A DNA stretch of 64,000 nucleotides from Fen-178 sp963722575. GTDB taxonomy: Bacteria > Acidobacteriota > Terriglobia > Bryobacterales > Bryobacteraceae. Shown in pieces: positions 31,706 through 40,568 of this stretch; the first letter of the stretch is position 1, and each line of letters opens with the position of its first letter. Both the position numbers and the translations under genes were made by a program. Where the stretch lies: positions 1,798,001 through 1,862,000 of the forward strand of contig CAVRNR010000022.1 in the NCBI GenBank assembly GCA_963722575.1, read 5' to 3'. The notes under the pieces were generated by a model that did no database searches, was not told the origin of the DNA, and saw nothing but the letters and a program-made list of their open reading frames with translations.

Positions 31706-34704
31706 TGAACCATCCCTCCCTGAGCCGTGTTGCCGGAATCATTTTGCAGTACAACAGCCTTGAACTTGTCAGTCGCAGAAAACGTCTGCGGGGAATTGGC
31801 GAACGTGCCCTGTGTCACCACGGCGGTCGAACCCTCCGGGACAACAAGTTTTGTCGCGCCGAAGATCGAAACACCGCTGCCGTTCTGCACATCGACAATC
31901 ACGCTCGATCCAGTCGGCGCCAGGGCCAGGTTGAAGGCACAAACACTCCAACTCCCAGCGACCAGCGGAGCAATGTAGTTGATGGTGGCTTCCGACCCGC
32001 ACCCCGCGGTGAAGCAGATGCCGAAGCGCAGGATATCGGTGCCGCCGCCCGTGCCGATCGTGCAGCTCGATCCAAGCGTGCACGTTTGCCCGTTCACCGT
32101 GGTGCTCGCATTCGAGGCGGCAAAATCCGTGCTCGCGTGCGATGCCGCCGTGCCCAGGCTCGGCTTACTGCTCAAATCCGCGTAGCTGCCGCTGGTCGCC
32201 ACTGTGGCGAGGCTCGGCCAACTCCCCGGCGCGCCGCTGATCGCCGTCTGAAAGTACCCCACCGCGTGGCCGTTCCAGCTTCCTGCCCAATCGCCGCTGT
32301 TAATCGGCGGAAACGTCAATGGATAGCCCGTCAGTCCCGAGATGGTCGAGTAATTGGTGAGCGCCGCCTGTTTGCCGCTCAGGGCGCTGGCCAGGTCCGT
32401 CTGGTTGCTCAGCGTGCCCGCGATGCTGCCCCAGGTCCCGCCGCCGCCCGCGCCGCTCGCCGCCGCCGGCAGCCGGAACACCGTGCCGTCGTACCAGATC
32501 GCGTACATCTCCCCGGCGACGATGCTGGTCGATAGCGGGTCGGTTGCCCCGTCCGGTAGCTTTACCGCGATGGGGCCCAGGGTGTCCACGTTCAGCGTGG
32601 TGGCTCCGCCTGTGCCGTTCACGTCCGGTGTCCAGTGCAGCGTCATGCCCGTCGTATACTCCTGGAGCGTTGGCTGCAAGGAACACTGGTAACTACTGCT
32701 AGACCCGCCAGTGGAGCCGCACAGCAACGCGGAGCCCGACTGCTCCCCCCAGGGCGTTTGGACAACTGCCGTATCCAGCCCCAGCAGGACGTTGATCTCG
32801 CTGCCGCTATCGGTCATCACGGTCACGATCCCCGCTCCGGCTTCAAAGTTGATTGCGCCGCGCTGCCCCACCGTGGAATCGTCGCTCTTAACCGTAAGGT
32901 TTCCCTGGATCGACCAGGTATTTGTCGCCGTGCAACCGTAAGTGTTTTGACCCGGCGGCGCGTCGGTTGCGAAGTACAGTTCCCCGGTGACGCAGAGGCT
33001 TGGAAGGCTCGCGGTGAGGCCGGATTTCATCGGCAGCGTGTGGGCCGCGCCGCTGAAATCCTGCGTCCCCGCGGTCACCGTGTTGCCCTGGTCCGTGCGC
33101 ATCGCCGCCGCCGGCAGTTGCGCGGCGCCTACCGACCCCGAAATCTGCGCGAACGAATAGTCCCCGCTTTGCGAAACAACCGGGCCCATCCGCCCGAATA
33201 CCGACGCCACCTGCACCGCGGGCAAGGTTCTCGGCTCCCACTGGTTCGCGCTGGTGTTCCAGCCCAGGTACTGCGCGTCCCCCGGCGGCGCGCTCGCCAC
33301 CGGCCGCCCCTGGATCCTGGTGACGCTCAGGTGCGGAAAACTGCCGGCAAGGTCGGTGTCCGCGGAAGTCGAGGTGGTGATGCAGTTCGGACAGCCGAAC
33401 GCCCCCGTCGACGCGTTGTACGAAATAGGGCTGCTGCCGGAAAACGCCGCCCACGCCCTGGGGTTGGTGAAATACAGGTTCCCGCTTTCGGTAACTTGCG
33501 CCGTCGTGTAGTCGCCCGCCGCCGCCACCAGCGCGCCCGTCCGTCCGAAAACCGAGGTCACCGAGGCCGCCGGCGGGGTTTTCGGTTCCCACTGCCCGGC
33601 GGTGTTGTTCCAACCCAGATACTGCAGGTCCGAGGGCTGGGCCGTCGCTACCGGGCGGCCCTGTATCCTGATGACGCTCAGGTGCGGATAATTACCGTAA
33701 AGATCGGTGTCCGCCGGCGTCGTCGTGGTGAGGCAGGTGGGGCAGTCGAAGATTCCCGTCGACAGGTTGAGGGTAAGCGGACCGCCCGTGCCCAGCGCCG
33801 CTCGCGCCCTCGTGTTCGTGAAATACAGGTTTCCGCTTTCCGTAACCTGCGCCGTGGTATAGTCCCCTGCTTGCGCGGTGACGGCCCCGATCCGTCCGAA
33901 CATGCTGGAAACCCCTGCCGCAGGTGTGGTGGATGTTTGACTCTGCATCTGCATCGTCGCTCCGTTGTAGGTCAGCATCACCCATTGCCCGCCTGTGATG
34001 TCGCCGGCCACCAGGTCCTGGCCGGACGATCTCACAATCCGCTTCGGTCCCAGCGAATTGAAGTTGATGGTTACCGCCCCCGCATTGGCGCTGTTCGCCT
34101 TGAACCAGTAAGTCGTACCGGTGTTGTAGGCGGTGATCGGCGGAGCCAGGTCGCACGCATAAGCGCCGCTCGAGCCCGTATCCTGGCAGGAAAACGGCCC
34201 GCTCAGGCTATCGGCTGTGGCTGGCGTCGCTACTCCCAGTCCGCTCCGGTAAGGTACGCCATTCGAGCCCGGATCGGCCACCGCTCCCACGGCCGCCGAT
34301 GTCGGCTGCGACGTGTGCGGGACCCCCGTTGGGGCAATGTAATCCACCCACTGATTCGCCGTCCCGCTATTGGCTGTCCGCACCGTGGCATATACCACGC
34401 CTTGCGCGTCCCGGCATTTCAGCGTCCCGTCGACCGTGTCATACCCGCACGACGCGCTCGACCCGCCTTGTACCGACCAGGTGCCGGCCGCCGTGCAGCC
34501 GTACAGGTTCGCCCCAGCGGTAGCGTCCGTATTGAAAAACATGTCGCCTACTTGGCACGTGGCGGGTAGCACGGATCCCGTCTTCAGCGGTTTGGTCGAA
34601 ACCGCCGCCGTGAAATCCACGCTCTTCGTCTGCGTCCGCAGGTCGATCTGAGTCTGCGCCGCGGCCGGCAGACTCAAAAAGATTATCACAAGAATCCTCG
34701 GCAT
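31696..34704 (-). CDS. Secreted tail-fibre-like protein with 117-residue repeats
   Basis: The 1002-residue protein has a clear Sec signal (MPRILVIIFLSLPAAAQ) behind a GGAGGAAGG site. The mature part resembles phage tail fibres. There are two 117-residue repeats starting with FGRxG and GDYTTAQVTESGNLYFTN (about 268-501). There is a GTWGSIAGTLSNQTDLASAL segment followed by SGKQAALT, typical of side-tail fibres, and a duplicated module with YGCTAAGTWSVQG and YGCTATNTWSIQG. A C-terminal lectin-like domain ends the protein. It is the first gene of the secreted-protein operon. Phage fibres normally lack signal peptides, so domestication as a surface adhesin is suggested. Confidence 0.72.
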   Translation of the reverse strand: MPRILVIIFLSLPAAAQTQIDLRTQTKSVDFTAAVSTKPLKTGSVLPATCQVGDMFFNTDATAGANLYGCTAAGTWSVQGGSSASCGYDTVDGTLKCRDAQGVVYATVRTANSGTANQWVDYIAPTGVPHTSQPTSAAVGAVADPGSNGVPYRSGLGVATPATADSLSGPFSCQDTGSSGAYACDLAPPITAYNTGTTYWFKANSANAGAVTINFNSLGPKRIVRSSGQDLVAGDITGGQWVMLTYNGATMQMQSQTSTTPAAGVSSMFGRIGAVTAQAGDYTTAQVTESGNLYFTNTRARAALGTGGPLTLNLSTGIFDCPTCLTTTTPADTDLYGNYPHLSVIRIQGRPVATAQPSDLQYLGWNNTAGQWEPKTPPAASVTSVFGRTGALVAAAGDYTTAQVTESGNLYFTNPRAWAAFSGSSPISYNASTGAFGCPNCITTSTSADTDLAGSFPHLSVTRIQGRPVASAPPGDAQYLGWNTSANQWEPRTLPAVQVASVFGRMGPVVSQSGDYSFAQISGSVGAAQLPAAAMRTDQGNTVTAGTQDFSGAAHTLPMKSGLTASLPSLCVTGELYFATDAPPGQNTYGCTATNTWSIQGNLTVKSDDSTVGQRGAINFEAGAGIVTVMTDSGSEINVLLGLDTAVVQTPWGEQSGSALLCGSTGGSSSSYQCSLQPTLQEYTTGMTLHWTPDVNGTGGATTLNVDTLGPIAVKLPDGATDPLSTSIVAGEMYAIWYDGTVFRLPAAASGAGGGGTWGSIAGTLSNQTDLASALSGKQAALTNYSTISGLTGYPLTFPPINSGDWAGSWNGHAVGYFQTAISGAPGSWPSLATVATSGSYADLSSKPSLGTAASHASTDFAASNASTTVNGQTCTLGSSCTIGTGGGTDILRFGICFTAGCGSEATINYIAPLVAGSWSVCAFNLALAPTGSSVIVDVQNGSGVSIFGATKLVVPEGSTAVVTQGTFANSPQTFSATDKFKAVVLQNDSGNTAQGGMVQCR
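33202..33903 (-). repeat. Two tandem 351-bp (117-residue) repeats
   Basis: Unit 1 covers 33553-33903 and unit 2 covers 33202-33552, with exactly equal length and high similarity. A partial third unit follows (VFGRMGPVVSQSGDYSFAQI). Equal length and similarity suggest recent duplication, and a site for copy-number change by recombination. Confidence 0.8.
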
Positions 34705-35017
34705 CCTTCCTCCACCCGTACGGTAGCATGGCCGACCATGGAAGCCGGCCCAAAAACCCAGCCCGGCCTCGTGTTTTCATGGAGATAAAAAACGTCAAAA
34801 TGTTGTGAACGGAATTTGGCGGCCGCTACGCCCGGTCACAGAGGCGGATGAAAACGGAAGGTGCCCTCAACAGTACATGGCTCGATGGGCAGCGAGTTCT
34901 AAGCCAACCGCTGAGCACCGCGATGCGCCACCCCGAACAGGTACCTCTCAAGTTGGCAAGTGGCTGAATATCAAAGATCAACCAGCAGCCGTTCTCTAAG
35001 GAGGCCGCCATTGATAG

Positions 35018-35050
35018 TGGTAGGGACGGACAGACTCGAACTGCCGACCT
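35018..35050 (-). other. tRNA 3'-half fragment
   Basis: The minus strand reads a variable loop AGGTC, T-stem GGCAG, loop TTCGAGT, T-stem CTGTC, acceptor strand CGTCCCT, then A and CCA. No anticodon arm with U33 and no 5' acceptor strand are found upstream, so it is a fragment. It may mark an old integration boundary for the secreted-protein cluster. Confidence 0.6.
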
Positions 35051-35585
35051 CCGGAGGTGCCCCGGGGTCAGGGTCAGGGTCCGGGGCCGCGGCGCCGGTG
35101 TTCGGAAATGGGACTGGGTTCGTTTGGTAATACGCATTTTTCCAGCAACACCCGGTTGTGCACGGAGCGAGCTGCGTCGCCCGGCGAAGAATGCATTCTT
35201 CTGAGTGAACTCATATCATCTACTCACAGCATACAACGGGGGTGTTTGGCTGAACATGGTAACTGGTTTATTTTCAAGGAATATTTGCTGTGAATGGGAT
35301 ATGGTGGCCGCAACACTCGGCCACTCAGAGTTTAGAGAGCACCACCGCAGGGTCTTGAACCCAAACGCCGAGGTCCTCGGAATGCCGTCTCCATTCGAGG
35401 TCCCTTTTTTCCGCGGAGTGCGCCTGTCCGGGTTGAACGCCGTTCTACTGCGGCGTCGCTGGCGCAGCCGCAGATTGCCGATCCTCTGCCGCAGTTGGTG
35501 TACACCGCTGTGCTCTATCGCGCAATCACTCGACTGGGCTCAGGTCAACTGCTACAGCCGCGCGTGAGGACTCGCGCGGCCGTGG

Positions 35586-35591
35586 TATAGT
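35586..35591 (+). promoter_or_regulatory. -10 hexamer TATAGT
   Basis: It lies 12 nt before TTG 35604 and 18 nt before GTG 35610, so the transcript leader would be very short. Confidence 0.45.
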
Positions 35592-35603
35592 GAGAAGTCA
35601 GGG

Positions 35604-36365
35604 TTGCCAGTGCTGGTTATTGTGAATGCCGACGATCTCGGAACTAGTAAGCCCATCAACGATGAGATCTTCGCGTTGATGGAATCCGGCCTTGTGACGT
35701 CGGCCACGATCATTGCGAATGCCCCCGCCTTTGAACACGCTGCCAAACGGATCGCGTGCTTCCCGAACTGCTCATTTGGGGTGCACCTCAACCTGACCGT
35801 CTTTCCACCGCTAAGTGCTTGCGGCGGTCTCGAGCCCGTGTTGGACGAGAACGGCCGTCTGTCGCAGAAGCTACTTCTGACCTCCATATCCGCCGGATTG
35901 CGCGGCGCTCTTTTGCGGGAATTGACAGCTCAGGTCCAGCGCACGCTGGAAGCCGGCGTTCCCATCAGTCATTTCGATTCGCACCAGCACATTCACACAA
36001 TACCAGGGTTGTTCCCGGTGCTGAAGCGACTGCAACGGAGGTTCGGAATCCGGAAGGTGCGATCCACGGTCAACTTACTACCGGTCGGCCAACGGATGAC
36101 AGCCCTCCGTTCATTCAAGAAATGGTTGTTTAAAGTCGCGCTCCGCCATTCTTATACCACGGCGAGTCCGGAGGGGCTGGGTGACTTTCGCGATTTTCAC
36201 ACTGCTTTGAGGGCCGGGCGCTTCCCGTGGTTCCGGCGGCTGGAGTTAATGGTGCATCCCGGCACATCTAACCCGCACTACAACGAGGAAGTTGCTTTAC
36301 TGCGGTCCGATTGGCGACGGCTCCTGCCATCAGATGTGAAGCTCGGCAGCTATCACTCCGTATGA
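35604..36365 (+). CDS. ChbG/HpnK (YdjC-like) carbohydrate deacetylase
   Basis: The protein has about 253 residues. Metal-binding and catalytic motifs of the family are present: VNADDLG (7-13), FGVHLNLT, SHFDSHQHIH and LMVHPG. The family deacetylates N-acetyl sugars or related lipids using a divalent metal. The start is TTG 35604, or GTG 35610 just after it. It overlaps the next gene by 4 nt (ATGA). Confidence 0.9.
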   Translation: MPVLVIVNADDLGTSKPINDEIFALMESGLVTSATIIANAPAFEHAAKRIACFPNCSFGVHLNLTVFPPLSACGGLEPVLDENGRLSQKLLLTSISAGLRGALLRELTAQVQRTLEAGVPISHFDSHQHIHTIPGLFPVLKRLQRRFGIRKVRSTVNLLPVGQRMTALRSFKKWLFKVALRHSYTTASPEGLGDFRDFHTALRAGRFPWFRRLELMVHPGTSNPHYNEEVALLRSDWRRLLPSDVKLGSYHSV

Positions 36366-37438
36366 TCCGCGTTCGACCAGCCGCACTCGGTGATCTTGAG
36401 GCCATCCAGGCGGTTTGGGTGCGCAACGGCCTTTCTTCATTCGACCCGGTCGAAACGCGGAACTGGTGGCTGTCGCATCCTTTCCGCAGGGAGTTTGAGG
36501 GGGTTCCTATCGGGTGGGTTCTCGAGAGTGAGACCGATGGTATTGTGGGAACGTTTACAAACGTGCACGTGATGTACGAACTTGACGGCAGGCGGTTCAA
36601 ATGCGGCAGCGCGGGTGCTTGGGCCGTCGATCGTACGCACCGGAACTCCTCGATGCTTCTTGCGATGTCCTACTTCAGCCAAGAGGGCATCGATCTATGC
36701 GTGAATGGCAGCGCCAGCGCCGTCGCTTCACGGCTGATGCCGGCTCTAGAGGCGCAGCGAATCGCCTCGGAGGATTACGATCTCAGTTACTTCTGGATCA
36801 CTCGGCGCCGGACGTTTGCGGAGGCGGTACTGCGCAAGAAGAAGATACCTGCGGCGGGACTGCTGTCCCACGCTGCTGCATTGGTGCTCTGGGCGGGGGA
36901 TCTGGGAGGTGGCGGTCGAAGAAGAAACCTGGCCGGGGTGAAGCAGTTGAACGGATTTGGCGACGAGTTCGATGCCTTGTGGGAAAAGAACCGGCAGGGT
37001 CGCGGACGGCTGCGCGCAGTCCGGTCGTCCGCCGCACTGGAGTGGCGTTTTGGAGGCGCCCTGCACCAGAAACGCGCGATTGTTCTCGGAATCTTCCAGG
37101 GCGGCCACTTGGGCGGCTATGTGGTGCTGCGCAAGTTCGTCCGCGAATACCTGGGGCTACGGCAATTCGTCATCGCCGATCTACAGATCTTGGACGATTC
37201 ACCGGATGCAATTCTCGACCTGCTGGCCGCTGCGTTGGAGGCAACCCAGCAAGAGGGTCTGGATGCCCTCGAATGGCAGGGCTGGAGCCCGGCGAAGAGG
37301 CGAGTGGCGCGCTCTCTGCACCCGAAGTCGTATCGCTACCCCGTTTGGCCGCTTTACTACAAAGCCGTAAATCCAGATCTGGTCCCCGTGCTTGCGCGGG
37401 CTGATAGCTGGGATTTCTCGCCGTTCGATGCGTTCTAA
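36362..37438 (+). CDS. GNAT-fold acetyltransferase-like protein
   Basis: The 358-residue protein has an N-terminal GNAT-like domain (MIRVRPAALGDLEAIQAVWV, then GIVGTFTNVHVMYELDG, AGAWAVDRTHRNSS) and a second half of similar layout (RAIVLGIFQGGHLGGYVVL, VIADLQILDDSPD). It is translationally coupled to the deacetylase upstream. Deacetylation followed by transfer of another acyl group to the freed amine would make sense, but this is inference. Confidence 0.7.
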   Translation: MIRVRPAALGDLEAIQAVWVRNGLSSFDPVETRNWWLSHPFRREFEGVPIGWVLESETDGIVGTFTNVHVMYELDGRRFKCGSAGAWAVDRTHRNSSMLLAMSYFSQEGIDLCVNGSASAVASRLMPALEAQRIASEDYDLSYFWITRRRTFAEAVLRKKKIPAAGLLSHAAALVLWAGDLGGGGRRRNLAGVKQLNGFGDEFDALWEKNRQGRGRLRAVRSSAALEWRFGGALHQKRAIVLGIFQGGHLGGYVVLRKFVREYLGLRQFVIADLQILDDSPDAILDLLAAALEATQQEGLDALEWQGWSPAKRRVARSLHPKSYRYPVWPLYYKAVNPDLVPVLARADSWDFSPFDAF

Positions 37439-37662
37439 GTTGGATGTTGATCGTTCAGTCTGCTTGCTTCCCTCGACGCGGGCCAGGAGTTGCTTATCTC
37501 GCGCTCGCCAGGCACCCGAGAAACCGCAGTGAACCGCGGGACGCTGGGGCCCGTCGTTGAGCAGCTTTCCCCACGCGAACGCGCCCGACGTCCAGAGGCC
37601 ATCTCGCCGATGACCAGCTCGCAAGTATCGCCACCGCGGCGCGCAGCGGAGCCCTCTCCCGA

Positions 37663-38688
37663 TCAGCGCAGCCCCGACCAGCGGACCAGCGTGGCCCCCC
37701 AGGAATAGCCCACCCCGAAACCCACCAGCATCACCAGCGCTCCCCTGGGCAGCCGCCCTTCGAGCGCTGCGTGCTTCAGGGCGATGGGAATGGTCGAGGA
37801 AACCGTGTTCCCGCAGTGGCTGAGCGTCATTTGGAATTTCTCGGGAGGGATTTTCAGCCGTTTCCGGAGATGTTCCAGCATGAACCGGTTGGCCTGGTGA
37901 AATGCGAACAGGTCGATATCGGCCAGTTGCAGCCGCGCCTTTTCCAGCAGGCGGGCGATGGTCTCTGGGACGGTGTCGAGCGTGAAGTTGAAGATCTCGG
38001 CGCCGTTCATGAACAAATCGTCCTGGCTCCGCATGTTCCCGCCCTCGGCTTCAGTAGGGATGGCGGTTTCGGCGGAGCGCGGGCGCCTCATCCCGCCGGC
38101 GGGAACGATCAGGTTCGGGCCGCCACTCCCATCCGTGCCGTATGCGAAGGGTCCGATGAGAGGATACGGGGAGTTTTCGGCCGTGAGCAGGGTAGCCGCC
38201 GCGGCGTCTCCGAAGATCGTCCGCACGCTCCGGTCCCGCGGGTTGAGGAACTTGCTATAGGTTTCAGCCGTGAGCAGAAGGACATTCGAAGCTTGTCCGG
38301 ACACGATCAGCCCCTGGGCCAAGCCGAGTCCGTAAATAAAGCCGGAGCAGCCGAGATTGAAGTCCAGGGCGCCCGCCGTCTTTGGAATTCCCAGGCGGTC
38401 CTGAATGAGACACGCCGTGGTGGGCAGGAAATAGTCGGGACTCTGCGTGCAGAAGAGGAGGTAATCCACCGCCTCGGGCTGGCATGCGCCGGAGGCGAAG
38501 AGCTTTCGCGCCACCGCCACGGCCATGTCGGAAGCGCATTCGTCCGCGGCGGCGATATGCCTTTCCCGAATGCCCGTTTTTTCGTCGATCTTATCGGCCG
38601 ACCATTCTGGAAACTCGGCCGAGAGATCCGCCGTCGAGAGCGTCTTGATCGGAAAATAATATTCAATTGCCGACAGTGCGGTCTGCAT
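37663..38688 (-). CDS. 3-oxoacyl-ACP synthase III-like (KAS III)
   Basis: The 341-residue thiolase-fold enzyme has the nucleophile in LGCSGFIYGLGLA, with the other catalytic residues in FAFHQANRFM and SHCGNTVSSTIP. A GAGGAGGT ribosome site precedes ATG 38688. The longer open frame to 38952 overlaps the SDR gene and is not coding. It is the last gene of an ACP-SDR-KAS III operon. Such sets make a dedicated short acyl group, often to decorate sugars in O-antigen loci. Confidence 0.9.
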   Translation of the reverse strand: MQTALSAIEYYFPIKTLSTADLSAEFPEWSADKIDEKTGIRERHIAAADECASDMAVAVARKLFASGACQPEAVDYLLFCTQSPDYFLPTTACLIQDRLGIPKTAGALDFNLGCSGFIYGLGLAQGLIVSGQASNVLLLTAETYSKFLNPRDRSVRTIFGDAAAATLLTAENSPYPLIGPFAYGTDGSGGPNLIVPAGGMRRPRSAETAIPTEAEGGNMRSQDDLFMNGAEIFNFTLDTVPETIARLLEKARLQLADIDLFAFHQANRFMLEHLRKRLKIPPEKFQMTLSHCGNTVSSTIPIALKHAALEGRLPRGALVMLVGFGVGYSWGATLVRWSGLR

Positions 38689-38717
38689 CCGGACCTCCTC
38701 GGGTCCACCCGACTCTT

Positions 38718-39479
38718 TTACTGCGCCGAGTAGCCGCCATCCACCACCAGCGTCGATCCCGTAATCCAGCGCCCTGTGTTCGCAATCAGGAAAGCGACCG
38801 CGTTTGCGACATCGCGGGGTGTTCCGAAACCGAGCGGATGCGCGTGCTCTAAAGCCGCGGACTGCTCCGGGGAGAGCATCTCCTGGAAACGATCGAACAT
38901 TTCTGTTTGCACAAATGCGGGCGCTACGCAGTTCACTCGTATCCGCTGGCAAGCCAACTCCACAGCCAGCGATTTGGCCAGGCCGATCAAGGCAGCCTTC
39001 GAAGCGCCGTAGACGGATGCGGACGCCCGCCCGTTGAAACCGACAACTGAAGAGAGAAACACCACGCTGCTTTCAGCGGCGTGACAATCCTTCTGTGAAA
39101 ATCCCCGCGTCAACATCATCGCGCTGACCAGGTTGGTTCTCAGCAGCTCGTCGATCGCCGCCGGCGCCACGAACCGGATTGGCGACGTGAGTTGCATGCC
39201 CGCGGCGTGGACCAAGCCGCTCAACGGACCGGCCTCCGTGGCCACCGAGCGGACCCATTTCGGAATTTCATCGACGCGGCCGAGATCGAAAGGCTCGATG
39301 CGGTGTCCTTGGCCCTGCAGGCTCGAAAGGGTCTGCTCCAGCCGCTCCCGATTCCGCGCCGTCAGCACGACTCGCGCGTGTAACGAGCTCAGCAGGATCG
39401 CCGTTTCGCGCCCGATGCCACTGGAAGCCCCCGTCACCAGCACGGTCGCGCCGGAGAGATCCATCGGGTTGCCGGACAT
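38718..39479 (-). CDS. Short-chain dehydrogenase/reductase (FabG-like)
   Basis: The 253-residue protein has the NAD(P) motif TGASSGIG (17-24), the HAAG motif (LVHAAGMQ), the catalytic Ser in SSVVGF and YGASK (Tyr-x3-Lys), and the end GSTLVVDGGYSAQ. A 3-oxoacyl-ACP reductase role fits its place between an ACP and a KAS III. It starts 1 nt after the ACP stop. Confidence 0.9.
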   Translation of the reverse strand: MSGNPMDLSGATVLVTGASSGIGRETAILLSSLHARVVLTARNRERLEQTLSSLQGQGHRIEPFDLGRVDEIPKWVRSVATEAGPLSGLVHAAGMQLTSPIRFVAPAAIDELLRTNLVSAMMLTRGFSQKDCHAAESSVVFLSSVVGFNGRASASVYGASKAALIGLAKSLAVELACQRIRVNCVAPAFVQTEMFDRFQEMLSPEQSAALEHAHPLGFGTPRDVANAVAFLIANTGRWITGSTLVVDGGYSAQ

Positions 39480-39480
39480 G

Positions 39481-39717
39481 TTAGTCGGAGCTGCCGTCCG
39501 CCTTCGCCAGCTTCAGAAGATCTTCGACCGTCGTGCAGTTCACAATCTGCCGGGGTGAGATCCTGGTACCGTTATTGGTGTCGGCCAGCGCGATGAAACC
39601 GATCATCGCGGTCGAATTCCACTGCTCCAGATCCTCGAGTTTCTCGGGGCCTTTCACCGTGCCCGCCGGCAGTTCGAGAGTTTCGTCCAGTTCCGCGAGG
39701 AATTCTTCCCTTGTCAT
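39481..39717 (-). CDS. Acyl carrier protein-like
   Basis: About 78 residues from ATG 39717 form a four-helix ACP fold with FLAELDETLELPAG and the probable phosphopantetheine Ser in EQWNSTAMIGFIALAD, where Asn replaces the usual Asp before Ser. The ATG at 39732 lies inside a TATAAT box, so 39717 is preferred, although the frame is open from 39732. It is first in the operon with SDR and KAS III and would carry their acyl intermediate. Confidence 0.8.
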   Translation of the reverse strand: MTREEFLAELDETLELPAGTVKGPEKLEDLEQWNSTAMIGFIALADTNNGTRISPRQIVNCTTVEDLLKLAKADGSSD

Positions 39718-39730
39718 AAATGGAACCTCC

Positions 39731-39736
39731 ATTATA
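39731..39736 (-). promoter_or_regulatory. -10 hexamer TATAAT for the ACP operon
   Basis: The minus strand has a perfect TATAAT 13 nt before ATG 39717. GGAGGT lies between them, mostly upstream of the expected transcription start. Confidence 0.55.
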
Positions 39737-39830
39737 GTCGAATTGCCGGACCTTCGCCTTGGGCCCGAGCCATCGACTTCTGGCGGCGGCTGAATGCGGC
39801 GTGTTTTAATGGGAGCAGTGGAGCGGATTC

Positions 39831-40568
39831 GTGACTCTTAACAGCTTTATTCGCAAGGTCAAACGCGGAGAAACGCCTGCCTATAGGCTCATCCGGTCGG
39901 TGGCAAAGGCCATTACCAACCCGCACGCCCCTCGCGTTCCACGCTTCCTCAGACCCGTTCTCCGCGTTATCTATGAGATCCACTTCGGCGTGATTCGGGT
40001 GGCGCGCTGGCTGGTGGTCGTCCTTTACCGGCACCCCCTTTTTCAGGCGCGTTGCGCTTCCGTGGGCAGGAATCTTTCCATTGACACTCTGCCGTTCATA
40101 GACGGGCACGTTGAAATCCATATTGGCGACGATGTGACCATCGGCAGCTTCTCGGTCGCCTCCGGCCGCTTCCTGGAGCGCCCGCGGCTGATTATCAAAG
40201 ACCGCGCGCAAATCGGCTGGGGCGTGGGCTTTGCGGTCAACAAAGAGGTGATTATCGAAGAGGACGTGAGGATATCCTTTGGCTGCCGGATATCGGATAC
40301 CGATGGCCACCCCCGGCAGGCCGATCTTCGCGCCCGGAATGTTCCCGTCGATCCTCGCGATATTCGCCCCGTCAGGATCTGCCGTTATGCCTGGATCGGC
40401 AATGGGAGCCACATCATGAAAGGCGTCACCATCGGCGAGGGCGCGGTCATTGGAGCCAATAGCGTCGTGATCTCCGATGTCCCTCCGTACTGCCTGGCCA
40501 TGGGCAATCCTGCCGAGGTCTATTTCCGAAACTATGGCCGGCCTTCAAAAAAGGTCGCGAGTTCGTAG
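39831..40568 (+). CDS. Hexapeptide-repeat acetyltransferase (WbbJ-like)
   Basis: The 245-residue protein has a basic N-terminal helical region and then left-handed beta-helix repeats (HVEIHIGDDVTIGSFSVASG, IGWGVGFAVNKEVIIEED), a catalytic His in DTDGHPR, and the family end WIGNGSHIMKGVTIGEG followed by MGNPAEVYFRNY. It probably O-acetylates a glycan. The start is GTG. It is divergent from the ACP operon. Confidence 0.88.
   Translation: MTLNSFIRKVKRGETPAYRLIRSVAKAITNPHAPRVPRFLRPVLRVIYEIHFGVIRVARWLVVVLYRHPLFQARCASVGRNLSIDTLPFIDGHVEIHIGDDVTIGSFSVASGRFLERPRLIIKDRAQIGWGVGFAVNKEVIIEEDVRISFGCRISDTDGHPRQADLRARNVPVDPRDIRPVRICRYAWIGNGSHIMKGVTIGEGAVIGANSVVISDVPPYCLAMGNPAEVYFRNYGRPSKKVASS

Larger units (their letters stand above)
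34705..35603. other. 900-nt stretch without a supported gene
   Basis: It holds a tRNA 3'-half-like fragment (35018-35050, minus strand), GC-rich inverted repeats near 35060-35100, and a fragment reading AQPQIADPLPQLVYTAVLY in one plus frame near 35470 that looks like a piece of an unidentified protein. The -10 box of the ChbG gene (TATAGT, 35586-35591) lies at its right end. Confidence 0.5.

Noticed and set aside
32635..34569. 644-codon plus-strand frame with Arg-rich repeats
   Set aside because: Its repeats are the mirror of the 117-residue repeats on the coding strand.
38689..38952. N-terminal extension of KAS III
   Set aside because: It overlaps the SDR gene, while ATG 38688 has a strong GAGGAGGT site and fits the family start.
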